This document shows, piece by piece, positions 23,241 through 28,491 of a stretch of DNA of 28,671 nucleotides. This stretch comes from a virus: positions 1 to 28,671 of IMG/VR virus record IMGVR_UViG_3300049739_000531, one strand, 5' to 3'. The first letter of the stretch is position 1; every line of letters begins with the position of its first letter. The notes below the pieces were generated by a model. The model ran no database searches. It saw only the letters and a list, made by a program, of their open reading frames with translations, and had not been told where the DNA came from. The translations under genes were made by a program, and so were the position numbers.

Positions 23241-23418
23241 TCGAGACATAAATAAAACTACCATCCGTGAGGTGAATCGCGGAGTTGAACTTATTCTTAA
23301 CGGGGGGAAGAAGCAGAAAAAACCATTTCATATTATATTTGATCAGATGGTTTCCTTCTTCAATAGGGAAGTAACTATCTACTTCGAGTTTTCCTTAAAG
23401 GCAAGGAAGAAAAATTAG
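23200..23418 (+). CDS. Conserved cyanophage-type hypothetical protein (72 aa), overlapping nrdC
   Basis: The C-terminal part of this frame has clear protein character: LSNRDINKTTIREVNRGVEL, then GGKKQKKPFHIIFDQMVSFF and a basic C-terminus KARKKN. I choose the GTG at 23200 because GGGAGG (23189-23194) stands 5 bases before it. An ATG at 23176 and more upstream starts exist but read through glutaredoxin codons without such a site. The overlap with nrdC is then 41 bases. No known domain is recognised. The basic charge would fit a nucleic-acid-associated protein, but that is weak. Start confidence is moderate. Confidence 0.6.
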   Translation: MTPFSFSEKKKLSNRDINKTTIREVNRGVELILNGGKKQKKPFHIIFDQMVSFFNREVTIYFEFSLKARKKN

Positions 23419-23436
23419 TTCCCAGAGGTAAGAACA

Positions 23437-23667
23437 ATGTTAGCAGTAAGTTTAGTCTTAGGTTCATTCTTAACCATCTTGTTTCTTTTAGTGGGACTAA
23501 TTGGAGGTTGGACTGCTAGAGAATATATGATGAACTATCGGGAAGTACCTAGACCTCACCCCGAAATGTTTGATAATCAAGGAAACTTGATTCCTGATGA
23601 GGTAATTGCATTTAATTTTGAAAACTATCATGACGACAGCGAAGAAAACGACGACAGCGAGGACTAA
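23437..23667 (+). CDS. Small single-pass membrane protein (76 aa)
   Basis: Residues about 3-26 (AVSLVLGSFLTILFLLVGLI, then GGW) form one strongly hydrophobic helix at the N-terminus. It is followed by an Arg-containing stretch and an acidic cytoplasm-type tail (HDDSEENDDSED at the end). The pattern fits a signal anchor and not a cleaved signal. AGAGGTAAG upstream may act as ribosome site. The acidic 3' end overlaps the start of the next gene by 38 bases in another frame. The function is unknown; small anchored proteins of this kind are common in T4-like cyanophages. Confidence 0.65.
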   Translation: MLAVSLVLGSFLTILFLLVGLIGGWTAREYMMNYREVPRPHPEMFDNQGNLIPDEVIAFNFENYHDDSEENDDSED

Positions 23668-24241
23668 AAAACCCGCAACACTGAAAGTTGTGAAGGAACC
23701 ACAATCCATTCCCAATCTTCCAGCAAATCCATTTATTTTTGAGATCTTTGAACTCTGCGGAAAACAACGCAGTAAAGCAAAGAAAGTGGAAGTGCTTCAA
23801 AAATATGCACATCCATCCTTAAAAACAATTTTTATTTGGAACTTTGATGATACAGTTCAATCTGTATTACCTCCAGGTGATGTTCCTTATGCAGCACTTG
23901 ATGGTGAAGATGGGTTTCGTGGAACTCTCACTGAAAAGATTGATGATGCTGTATCTAAAATGGGTGAACTTGGATCCAAATCTCTTGGGTCTCAAGATCA
24001 AGGTCAAACCTCACTCAGAAAAGAATATCAAAAGTTTTATAATTTTGTAAAAGGTGGCAACGATGGTTTAAGTAACCTTCGTAGAGAAACTATGTTTATT
24101 AATATTCTCTCTGGTCTTCATCCATTGGAAGCACAGATTGTTTGTCTAATCAAAGATAAACAACTTGAAACAAAATATAAGATTCCAAAAGACATTGTAT
24201 CTGAAGCATATCCTGATATTAATTGGGGAAATCGCTCATAA
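23630..24241 (+). CDS. DUF6433-like conserved phage protein (203 aa)
   Basis: After a Lys/Thr-rich, likely disordered N-terminus (MTTAKKTTTARTKKPATLKV), the core NPFIFEIFELCGKQRSKAKK (about residues 34-53), LKTIFIWNFDDTVQSVLPPG and ETMFINILSGLHPLEAQIVC (about 154-173) match what I recall of the DUF6433 family of T4-like phages. Its biochemical role is not known to me. The helical core ends in PDINWGNRS. I choose ATG 23630 over an upstream ATG at 23606 because the latter adds eight residues read through the upstream gene. Overlap with the upstream membrane-protein gene is 38 bases and with the next gene one base (TAATG). Family assignment is from memory of the motif. Confidence 0.7.
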   Translation: MTTAKKTTTARTKKPATLKVVKEPQSIPNLPANPFIFEIFELCGKQRSKAKKVEVLQKYAHPSLKTIFIWNFDDTVQSVLPPGDVPYAALDGEDGFRGTLTEKIDDAVSKMGELGSKSLGSQDQGQTSLRKEYQKFYNFVKGGNDGLSNLRRETMFINILSGLHPLEAQIVCLIKDKQLETKYKIPKDIVSEAYPDINWGNRS

Positions 24242-24606
24242 TGATAAAGGAACTCACAGAGGTGTCAACAGATACCGATAACGATAACGAAAAGAAACCT
24301 ATGAATTCTTGGACACAATCAGAAAAAGAAAACTCCAAAAAAAAGTATGGGGTGGAAATTATGATTGATAATGGTACTTTGGAGCAAGTGAGAACAAAGG
24401 ATTGCCCAAATGACGCTAATATTGTTACATATACTGTTGATGGTCAAGTGCGATATGATCTTACACGAGGTGCAAAAGCAGTAAGTATTTTTAATATGTA
24501 CTGGGATAAGTTTCGTGATGGGTTGAAGGGTATTGATTACGGTCTGGGCACACATAATCCTAAGTTATGGGGAGCACCGCCCCCTAAAATCAAAAAGAAA
24601 AAATAA
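24241..24606 (+). CDS. Conserved hypothetical protein (121 aa)
   Basis: The start ATG overlaps the upstream TAA by one base, so translation is probably coupled. The N-terminal 40 residues are polar and charged. The core has MIDNGTLEQVRTKDCPNDAN, VTYTVDGQVRYDLTRGAKAV (about residues 60-79) and NMYWDKFRDGLKGIDYGLGT, followed by NPKLWGAPPPKIKKKK at the end. The basic proline-lysine tail and the DGQVRYDLTRGAK segment are distinctive, but I recognise no named domain. An intrinsic terminator follows immediately, making it the last gene of the unit that starts at nrdC. Confidence 0.7.
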   Translation: MIKELTEVSTDTDNDNEKKPMNSWTQSEKENSKKKYGVEIMIDNGTLEQVRTKDCPNDANIVTYTVDGQVRYDLTRGAKAVSIFNMYWDKFRDGLKGIDYGLGTHNPKLWGAPPPKIKKKK

Positions 24607-24611
24607 TTTCA

Positions 24612-24644
24612 AAATTGTCGGTAAATTTTTCCGGCAATTTTTTT
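24612..24644 (+). terminator. Intrinsic terminator
   Basis: A 10-bp stem AAATTGTCGG / CCGGCAATTT (one G-T pair) closes a 9-base loop, with the T run at 24638-24644. It begins 6 bases after the stop at 24606. Between it and the promoter at 24691 I see nothing gene-like. Confidence 0.8.
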
Positions 24645-24690
24645 GTCTGTGAGGATTTTAAATAAAATGTTTGTGTTGATACTGAGACAC

Positions 24691-24719
24691 TTGACTAAAT
24701 AATGCATAAGGTCTATAAT
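24691..24719 (+). promoter_or_regulatory. Strong sigma70-like promoter (TTGACT-17-TATAAT)
   Basis: The -35 TTGACT (24691-24696) and the perfect -10 TATAAT (24714-24719) are separated by exactly 17 bases. Predicted start of transcription is around 24726, immediately before the glutamine-riboswitch aptamer. It is the best consensus promoter in the window and would be read by the host polymerase early in infection. Confidence 0.82.
24693..24700 (+). promoter_or_regulatory. Possible late-promoter element overlapping the -35 (ACTAAATA)
   Basis: ACTAAATA is identical to the elements at 21014 and 21548 and shares bases with the -35 of the sigma70-like promoter. It could give a second, late transcript starting near 24707 that also includes the riboswitch. 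A chance match is possible. Confidence 0.3.
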
Positions 24720-24726
24720 AAGACCT
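24709..24726 (+). repeat. Inverted repeat AGGTCT-N6-AGACCT over the -10
   Basis: A perfect 6-bp inverted repeat with a 6-base centre contains the -10 hexamer. The position fits an operator for a repressor or for polymerase control. Because transcription should begin at about its right edge, it is less likely to act as an RNA hairpin. Confidence 0.5.
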
Positions 24727-24728
24727 GA

Positions 24729-24772
24729 CGTTCATCCCACTCTTGAGTGGGACGCAAGTAAGTCGCGGAACG
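24729..24772 (+). ncRNA. Glutamine riboswitch aptamer, Downstream-peptide/glnA class
   Basis: P1 is CGTTC (24729-24733) paired with GAACG (24768-24772). The second helix is TCCCACTC / GAGTGGGA (24735-24752). The junction carries ACGCAAGTAAGTCGCG, matching the family signature GACGSAAGUAGG...GGAACG that I recall from the glnA and Downstream-peptide RNAs. These RNAs bind L-glutamine, occur in cyanobacteria and their phages, and the Downstream-peptide class precedes short ORFs, as here. The expression platform probably runs to the ATG at 24787. CGTTCATCCCA at 24777-24787 repeats the 5' aptamer strand exactly and can pair GAACG (24768-24772) with CGTTC (24777-24781) around a GAGC loop that holds part of the ribosome site. 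Confidence 0.85.
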
Positions 24773-24786
24773 GAGCCGTTCATCCC

Positions 24787-24951
24787 ATGATTGAATTACT
24801 TTTATATTCATCACTCAGTTGTTCTGATGCCGATGCTATTATGTTTCGGATGAGGAATAATAAAAATCTTGACAACCAAGTTAAGATTGAACTAATAGAA
24901 GCCGTAAAGGAATCTACACCTGATTGCTATCCATGGGACGCAAACGACTAA
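24787..24951 (+). CDS. Riboswitch-controlled small protein (54 aa)
   Basis: The gene directly follows the glutamine riboswitch, so it is the regulated 'downstream peptide'. The protein begins MIELLLYSSLSCSDADAIMF, with an amphipathic helix, continues with RMRNNKNLDNQVKIELIEAV and ends KESTPDCYPWDAND. Two Cys (positions 12 and 47) and a Trp near the end are visible. I recall related proteins in other T4-like cyanophages but no function. Because the aptamer senses glutamine, a role in adjusting host nitrogen metabolism is a reasonable inference: the host glutamine synthetase inactivating factor IF17 is likewise controlled by a glutamine riboswitch. No sequence similarity to IF17 is claimed. A GGAG ribosome site lies at 24772-24775. 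Confidence 0.8.
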   Translation: MIELLLYSSLSCSDADAIMFRMRNNKNLDNQVKIELIEAVKESTPDCYPWDAND

Positions 24952-24993
24952 AGGAACGGACCTAAAAATCCAACTACTTTAGGAGTAACTACA

Positions 24994-25161
24994 ATGAACA
25001 CCCTTCAAATAGTAAAACAGCAGATCAACAAAGCATCTGCACTTCACAACGCACAGATTACCCACACCTCATATCGTGGTGTTGAGTATGATACTCGTTG
25101 TGTAGAAAGTAAAGAGTCGCACGGTACATTCTGCTATCGTGGTCGTACTTATACTAAGTGA
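24994..25161 (+). CDS. DUF4278-like small protein (55 aa)
   Basis: The protein ends in two copies of a short YRG motif, SYRGVEYDTRC (about residues 26-36) and CYRGRTYTK (47-55), which is the hallmark of DUF4278 proteins of cyanobacteria and their phages. The first 24 residues (MNTLQIVKQQINKASALHNA, in part) form a polar helix. The role of the family is unknown to me. The ribosome site AGGAG (24981-24985) is followed by the ATG 8 bases later. CCTAAA (24961-24966) can pair with TTTAGG (24978-24983) and might hide part of it. The gene lies in the same transcript as the riboswitch peptide and is followed by a terminator. Confidence 0.75.
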   Translation: MNTLQIVKQQINKASALHNAQITHTSYRGVEYDTRCVESKESHGTFCYRGRTYTK

Positions 25162-25179
25162 TTCATTAACTTACATTAC

Positions 25180-25208
25180 AGAGAGGGTTATAAACCCTCT
25201 CTTTTTTT
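25180..25208 (+). terminator. Intrinsic terminator
   Basis: A perfect 10-bp stem AGAGAGGGTT / AACCCTCTCT with a 3-base loop is followed by six T (25203-25208). It closes the riboswitch operon. Confidence 0.88.
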
Positions 25209-25242
25209 GTCTTTAAGTAACGAATTAACAAATGTTAGTGAA

Positions 25243-25271
25243 TTAACACAAAGTAGTCTACATAGTATAGA
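25243..25271 (+). promoter_or_regulatory. Candidate sigma70-like promoter (TTAACA-17-TATAGA)
   Basis: The -35-like TTAACA and -10-like TATAGA have 17-base spacing, between a terminator and the next gene at 25331. A palindrome AGGCTAGCCT (25276-25285) lies near the expected start and could be an operator or part of the leader. Both hexamers deviate from consensus, so confidence is moderate. Confidence 0.45.
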
Positions 25272-25330
25272 ATTAAGGCTAGCCTATGAAGTAATTCCTT
25301 CTTATGGTATTAAAATCTATGGAGGTGAAA

Positions 25331-25504
25331 ATGCATAATCGCATTTCCCGTAATCAATTGGCAGAATGGGTACATATCGAAAATGTACTTTCTAAATCTA
25401 ACGAAGAATTGGATTTGGTAAATGACTATTTTGACTGTTTAATCGAATGCGAAGAGGACCAAGGAACATGTAAAAGAATTTGTAAAATTCTACTAGCAAA
25501 TTAA
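25331..25504 (+). CDS. Small Cys-rich hypothetical protein (57 aa)
   Basis: The ATG at 25331 is preceded by GGAGGTG (25321-25327), a strong ribosome site; the upstream in-frame ATG at 25304 lacks one. The protein is MHNRISRNQLAEWVHIENVL, then a Glu/Asp-rich middle and CLIECEEDQGTCKRIC near the end. The four cysteines form a C-x3-C-x6-C-x3-C pattern within a predicted helical hairpin, suitable for two disulfides or a metal site. I know no family for it. It forms a single-gene unit between a candidate promoter and a terminator, which suggests independent, probably early, expression. Confidence 0.65.
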   Translation: MHNRISRNQLAEWVHIENVLSKSNEELDLVNDYFDCLIECEEDQGTCKRICKILLAN

Positions 25505-25513
25505 TTTAAAATC

Positions 25514-25540
25514 GGGGGGGGGAAACCTCCCCCTTTTTTT
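25514..25540 (+). terminator. Intrinsic terminator with G9 tract
   Basis: GGGGGGGG (25515-25522) can pair with CCTCCCCC (25526-25533), including one G-T pair, around an AAA loop, followed by seven T. The homopolymeric G run (nine G) makes the register of the stem ambiguous and is prone to length change. Confidence 0.8.
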
Positions 25541-25541
25541 G

Positions 25542-25550
25542 TGCTATAAT
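25542..25550 (+). promoter_or_regulatory. Extended -10 promoter (TGCTATAAT)
   Basis: It is identical to the nonamer at 22973 and lies directly after a terminator and 21 bases before the ATG at 25572. It opens the unit that leads to thyX and probably phoH through gp59. Confidence 0.7.
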
Positions 25551-25571
25551 ACTTACAGTGTACACACTATT

Positions 25572-25751
25572 ATGGACAAAGAACGATTGAAACTCATCGT
25601 CCGTAACTTGGAACTCTTGGTTGATGGGTTAAAGGCAGAGGTGTATTCGGATCCGAATGCTTATACAGATAAGCGAGAGAATTTCGATGATCCTGCACAT
25701 TACGGCGATTACGACGAGGTTTTTAACGATGACGATGGGTATCCCGACTGA
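25572..25751 (+). CDS. Small acidic hypothetical protein (59 aa)
   Basis: The ATG at 25572 lies suitably behind the promoter; earlier in-frame starts would lie within the terminator. The N-terminal half MDKERLKLIVRNLELLVDGL is an amphipathic helix. The C-terminal half is very acidic and aromatic (FDDPAHYGDYDEVFNDDDGY). Such a tail could mimic DNA or bind a basic partner, but no family is recognised. It overlaps the next gene by 17 bases. It is probably an early gene because of its promoter. Confidence 0.65.
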   Translation: MDKERLKLIVRNLELLVDGLKAEVYSDPNAYTDKRENFDDPAHYGDYDEVFNDDDGYPD

Positions 25752-25905
25752 TAGGGCAAGAAAGTATATGAAACTGCTTCGCAGACTAGTGAAGCAAGAG
25801 CATCTTTATACAGAAGAAAAACTGATTGAGATGAAGAAACAACTGCGAGATCTTGAGGAAGAATTGGCAGTATTAGAGAAAAAAGTATCAAAAGGATTTA
25901 AATGA
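25735..25905 (+). CDS. Small coiled-coil protein (56 aa)
   Basis: The ATG at 25735 lies inside the end of the previous gene. The protein is MGIPTDRARKYMKLLRRLVK, then EEKLIEMKKQLRDLEEELAV and EKKVSKGFK. Heptad-like Leu spacing in the second half points to a coiled coil or long helix. Its TGA overlaps the thyX ATG (ATGA), indicating coupling. I recognise no function. Charged helical proteins in this location are usual for T4-like cyanophages, and the alternative frames are poorer. Confidence 0.6.
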   Translation: MGIPTDRARKYMKLLRRLVKQEHLYTEEKLIEMKKQLRDLEEELAVLEKKVSKGFK

Positions 25906-26537
25906 GTGTAAAACTGATTAGTGTAACTCCCGATGCGGAGAAAATGATGGCATACGTTGCTCGTGTGTCAAACCCTAACAATCAAGAGAATCCAAATTAT
26001 GCAAAATTGCTAGGATACTGCATCAAGCACAACCACTGGTCAGTGTTTGAGCAGGCATTTATGACTCTTGAATTAGAAACTACTAGAGGTGTGGCAGCTC
26101 AAGTGCTCCGCCATAGATCTTTCACATATCAAGAATTTTCTCAACGGTATGCTGATAGTTCTATGCTTGCGGATACAATTCCTCTTCCAGAACTTCGCAG
26201 ACAAGATACCAAGAATCGTCAGAATTCTATTGATGATATTGATGCGTTTACTCATCAAGAATTCCAAATCAAAATGCAAAAACATTTTGAAGAAGGAATG
26301 AAACTATACAAAGAGATGCTTGATGCATCGATTGCAAAAGAGTGTGCTCGTTTTGTGCTCCCACTCGCCACACCCACCAAAATCTATATGTCGGGCTCAT
26401 GTAGGTCGTGGATCCATTACATAAATCTGAGAACTGCTAACGGTACTCAGAAAGAGCATATGGATCTTGCAGAAGGTTGTAAAAAGATCTTTATTGAACA
26501 ATTTCCCACCTGTGCAGAAGCACTTGAGTGGATCTAA
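25902..26537 (+). CDS. thyX: Flavin-dependent thymidylate synthase
   Basis: ThyX makes dTMP from dUMP using FAD, NAD(P)H and methylenetetrahydrofolate. The family motif RHRx7S is exact: R70-H71-R72, then SFTYQEF, S80, followed by QRY (81-83). Other conserved points are HNHWSVFEQAFMTLELE (43-59) for FAD and substrate binding, ECARFVLPLATPT (147-159), and RSWIHYINLRTANGTQKEH (168-186), which carries the dUMP-side Arg. The length of 211 aa is typical for the family. The start overlaps the preceding stop by four bases. Cyanophages commonly encode ThyX to support DNA synthesis after host DNA degradation, in step with nrdC and ribonucleotide reductase. Confidence 0.96.
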   Translation: MSVKLISVTPDAEKMMAYVARVSNPNNQENPNYAKLLGYCIKHNHWSVFEQAFMTLELETTRGVAAQVLRHRSFTYQEFSQRYADSSMLADTIPLPELRRQDTKNRQNSIDDIDAFTHQEFQIKMQKHFEEGMKLYKEMLDASIAKECARFVLPLATPTKIYMSGSCRSWIHYINLRTANGTQKEHMDLAEGCKKIFIEQFPTCAEALEWI

Positions 26538-26540
26538 ATA
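26533..26540 (+). promoter_or_regulatory. Possible late promoter (TCTAAATA)
   Basis: TCTAAATA overlaps the thyX TAA stop (26535-26537) and lies 21 bases before the ATG at 26562, the same geometry as at the structural genes. The sequence deviates from consensus, so it is only a candidate for extra late expression of phoH and later genes. Confidence 0.35.
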
Positions 26541-26561
26541 AAATACCTTGGAGTTAATACT

Positions 26562-26804
26562 ATGCCATCATATCCTGTAAAGAACAGCAAAACTGGGGAA
26601 GAAAAAGAGTTGAATATGACCATTGCAAATTATGAGCAATGGCGCAAGGACAATCCTGATTGGGATAAAGATTGGAGTAAAGGATGTGCCTCTGCACAGG
26701 AAGTGGGTGAGTGGAAAGATAAATTAGTTGCTAGAAATCCTGGATGGAATGATGTACTTGGCAAAGCATCGAAAGCACCTGGTTCAAGAGTAAGAAGGAT
26801 TTAG
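26562..26804 (+). CDS. Small conserved phage protein (80 aa)
   Basis: The sequence MPSYPVKNSKTGEEKELNMT, YEQWRKDNPDWDKDWSKGCA (about residues 24-43) and AKNPGWNDVL-like RNPGWNDVLGKASKAPGSRV (58-77) belongs to a short protein type that I remember next to phoH in T4-like cyanophages. The first part, PVKNSKTGEEKEL, resembles the beginning of small FmdB-like regulatory proteins, but the Cys pairs of a zinc ribbon are missing. Tryptophan-rich and charged, it is probably soluble. GGAG upstream of the ATG serves as ribosome site. It is one base from phoH and likely cotranscribed. The function is unknown. Confidence 0.7.
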   Translation: MPSYPVKNSKTGEEKELNMTIANYEQWRKDNPDWDKDWSKGCASAQEVGEWKDKLVARNPGWNDVLGKASKAPGSRVRRI

Positions 26805-26805
26805 T

Positions 26806-27564
26806 ATGCCTAGAAGAAAGAGAGCATCTGCAGAACAACCCATTGGAGTTGGTCTTACAACCAAGCAGATGAAGCGGAAAAAACCACTTAGTCGAGAATA
26901 TTTGGTTGATATTGATCCTTTATCAGATAATCAAAAACGACTATTTGATTCTTATAATGAAGGCAAGCATATTATTGCATATGGATGTGCAGGTACAGGA
27001 AAGACCTTTATAACCCTCTACAACGCACTTCGTGATGTTTTAGATGAGAATACACCGTATGAGCGTATCTACCTTGTACGTTCTCTTGTTGCTACTAGAG
27101 AGATTGGTTTTCTTCCTGGATCTCATGAAGATAAGGCAGATATTTACCAGATTCCTTATAAGAATATGGTCAAGTATATGTTCCAAATGCCTAGTGATGC
27201 TGACTTTGAGATGTTGTATGGTAACCTGAAGTCTCAGGAATCGATCAAGTTCTGGTCCACTTCATTCTTACGTGGAACCACTCTTGATAATGCTATTGTT
27301 ATTGTAGATGAGTTTCAAAATCTAAACTTCCACGAACTTGATAGTATTATCACTCGTGTTGGTGAAAATACTAGGATTTGTTTCTGTGGTGACTCTCGTC
27401 AGTCTGATTTAAATAAGGCAAATGAGAGAAATGGTATTGTTGATTTTATGAACATCTTGCGTAAAATGCAATCATTTGATATAATTGAATTTGATGTAGA
27501 TGACATTGTTCGTTCTGGACTTGTCAAAGAATACATTATCGCAAAAATGGAATCTGGATTTTAA
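26806..27564 (+). CDS. phoH: PhoH-like P-loop ATPase
   Basis: PhoH proteins are NTPases with a helicase-type fold; in phages their role is not settled (phosphate stress or RNA metabolism have been proposed). The Walker A GCAGTGKT is at residues 60-67, the Walker B IVIVDEFQN at about 164-172, and the sensor-type CGDSRQSDL at 194-202. The motif LVRSLVATREIGFLPGSHED (about 90-109) is characteristic for the PhoH family. The basic N-terminus (PRRKRASAE) is plausible for nucleic-acid contact. The length of 252 aa fits phage PhoH. The stop overlaps the following nuclease gene start (TAATG), implying coupling. PhoH is very common in T4-like cyanophages. Confidence 0.94.
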   Translation: MPRRKRASAEQPIGVGLTTKQMKRKKPLSREYLVDIDPLSDNQKRLFDSYNEGKHIIAYGCAGTGKTFITLYNALRDVLDENTPYERIYLVRSLVATREIGFLPGSHEDKADIYQIPYKNMVKYMFQMPSDADFEMLYGNLKSQESIKFWSTSFLRGTTLDNAIVIVDEFQNLNFHELDSIITRVGENTRICFCGDSRQSDLNKANERNGIVDFMNILRKMQSFDIIEFDVDDIVRSGLVKEYIIAKMESGF

Positions 27565-28241
27565 TGTTCAATCACGTTGATGTGGATCTTCCATCTCTAG
27601 AAAGAGAAACTATTGATGGGGTCCGTTATTATAAAGTGCCTGATGAAGAAGAACTCCTTAGACTGGTCTCCATTACTTCGGTGACCAGTCATTTCAATAA
27701 GGAAATCTTTGTCAAATGGCGTAAAAGAGTTGGTAATGAGGAAGCAGATCGTATCACTAAACGTTCTACAAGACGTGGTACAGATATGCATACATTGGTT
27801 GAATACTTCATAAAAAATGAACAACTACCAGATGTTCCTCCTATTTCTAAATTTCTTTTTAATATCTGTAAAGAAAAGTTAAATCTTATAAATAATATTT
27901 ACGCCCTTGAAGGGTCTCTGTACAGCAAACAATTAGGCGTAGCAGGGACTGTAGATTGTATCGCTGAATACGACGGCGAGTTAGCTATAATCGACTTCAA
28001 AACATCTGCCAAACCCAAACCACGGGAATGGATCGATCATTATTTTGTACAGTGCATGGCATATGGTTGTATGCTGTATGAACTGACTGGAATATCAGTC
28101 CAAAAACTTGTAATTATTATGGCTTGTGAAAATGGAGAATGCGTCGTCTATGAAGAAAGAGACAAATCAAAGTACATCAAACTTCTTACCGAGTACATTG
28201 GAAAGTTTGTTAGAGATAAACTGGAGCTCTATGGAACCTAA
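27564..28241 (+). CDS. PD-(D/E)XK nuclease superfamily protein
   Basis: A 225-aa protein with the core of RecB/Cas4-type exonucleases. The helix motif RGTDMHTLVEYF is at about residues 71-82. Motif II is GVAGTVDCIAEYDGELAIID, with D131 as the metal ligand. Motif III is IIDFKTSAKP (142-151), with D144 and catalytic K146. The downstream helix is HYFVQCMAYG, with Q163. This order and spacing are as in the superfamily. It likely degrades or processes DNA during replication or recombination, or takes part in breakdown of host DNA. The gene starts on the stop of phoH and overlaps the gp33 gene by 11 bases. The neighbourhood with gp33 and gp59 is typical of T4-like cyanophages. Confidence 0.88.
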   Translation: MFNHVDVDLPSLERETIDGVRYYKVPDEEELLRLVSITSVTSHFNKEIFVKWRKRVGNEEADRITKRSTRRGTDMHTLVEYFIKNEQLPDVPPISKFLFNICKEKLNLINNIYALEGSLYSKQLGVAGTVDCIAEYDGELAIIDFKTSAKPKPREWIDHYFVQCMAYGCMLYELTGISVQKLVIIMACENGECVVYEERDKSKYIKLLTEYIGKFVRDKLELYGT

Positions 28242-28491
28242 TAAAGAACTAGAGAAGGCAATCGAAAGTAAATTTCTAACTCCTTCCAAATTTGCTTTGG
28301 AGATTGAAAAAATTGCCTCTGAAGAAAAATTTAATTACATTGATGCTATCGTACACTATTGCGAAATCAATGAACTTGAGGTAGACTCAATTACCAAACT
28401 CGTTTCAAAACCTCTAAAAGAGAAACTTAAGTGGGACGCAACACGTCTTAACTTTATGAAACGAACTTCAAGAGCAAAACTTCCTTTATGA
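28231..28491 (+). CDS. 33: gp33-like late-promoter transcription accessory protein
   Basis: In T4, gp33 links the host RNA polymerase beta-flap to the DNA sliding clamp and activates late promoters with gp55. This 86-aa protein has the pattern I recall from cyanophage gp33: TPSKFALEIEKIASEEKFNY (about residues 16-35), DAIVHYCEINELEVDSITKL, SKPLKEKLKWDATRLNFMKR and the end TSRAKLPL. I use the ATG at 28231, giving 86 aa; the longer frame from 28126 runs through the nuclease gene. It overlaps gp59 by four bases (ATGA). The T4 order 33-59 supports the call. Its likely targets are the TATAAATA-type promoters of the structural region. Confidence 0.85.
   Translation: MEPNKELEKAIESKFLTPSKFALEIEKIASEEKFNYIDAIVHYCEINELEVDSITKLVSKPLKEKLKWDATRLNFMKRTSRAKLPL

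Noticed and set aside
24667-24702. Micro-ORF of 11 codons before the riboswitch promoter
   Set aside because: It has no ribosome site, lies between a terminator and the promoter, and would not be on the transcript starting near 24726.
25284-25292. ATG-AAG-TAA minimal ORF after the palindrome AGGCTAGCCT
   Set aside because: It is two codons long with no proper ribosome site, most likely chance.
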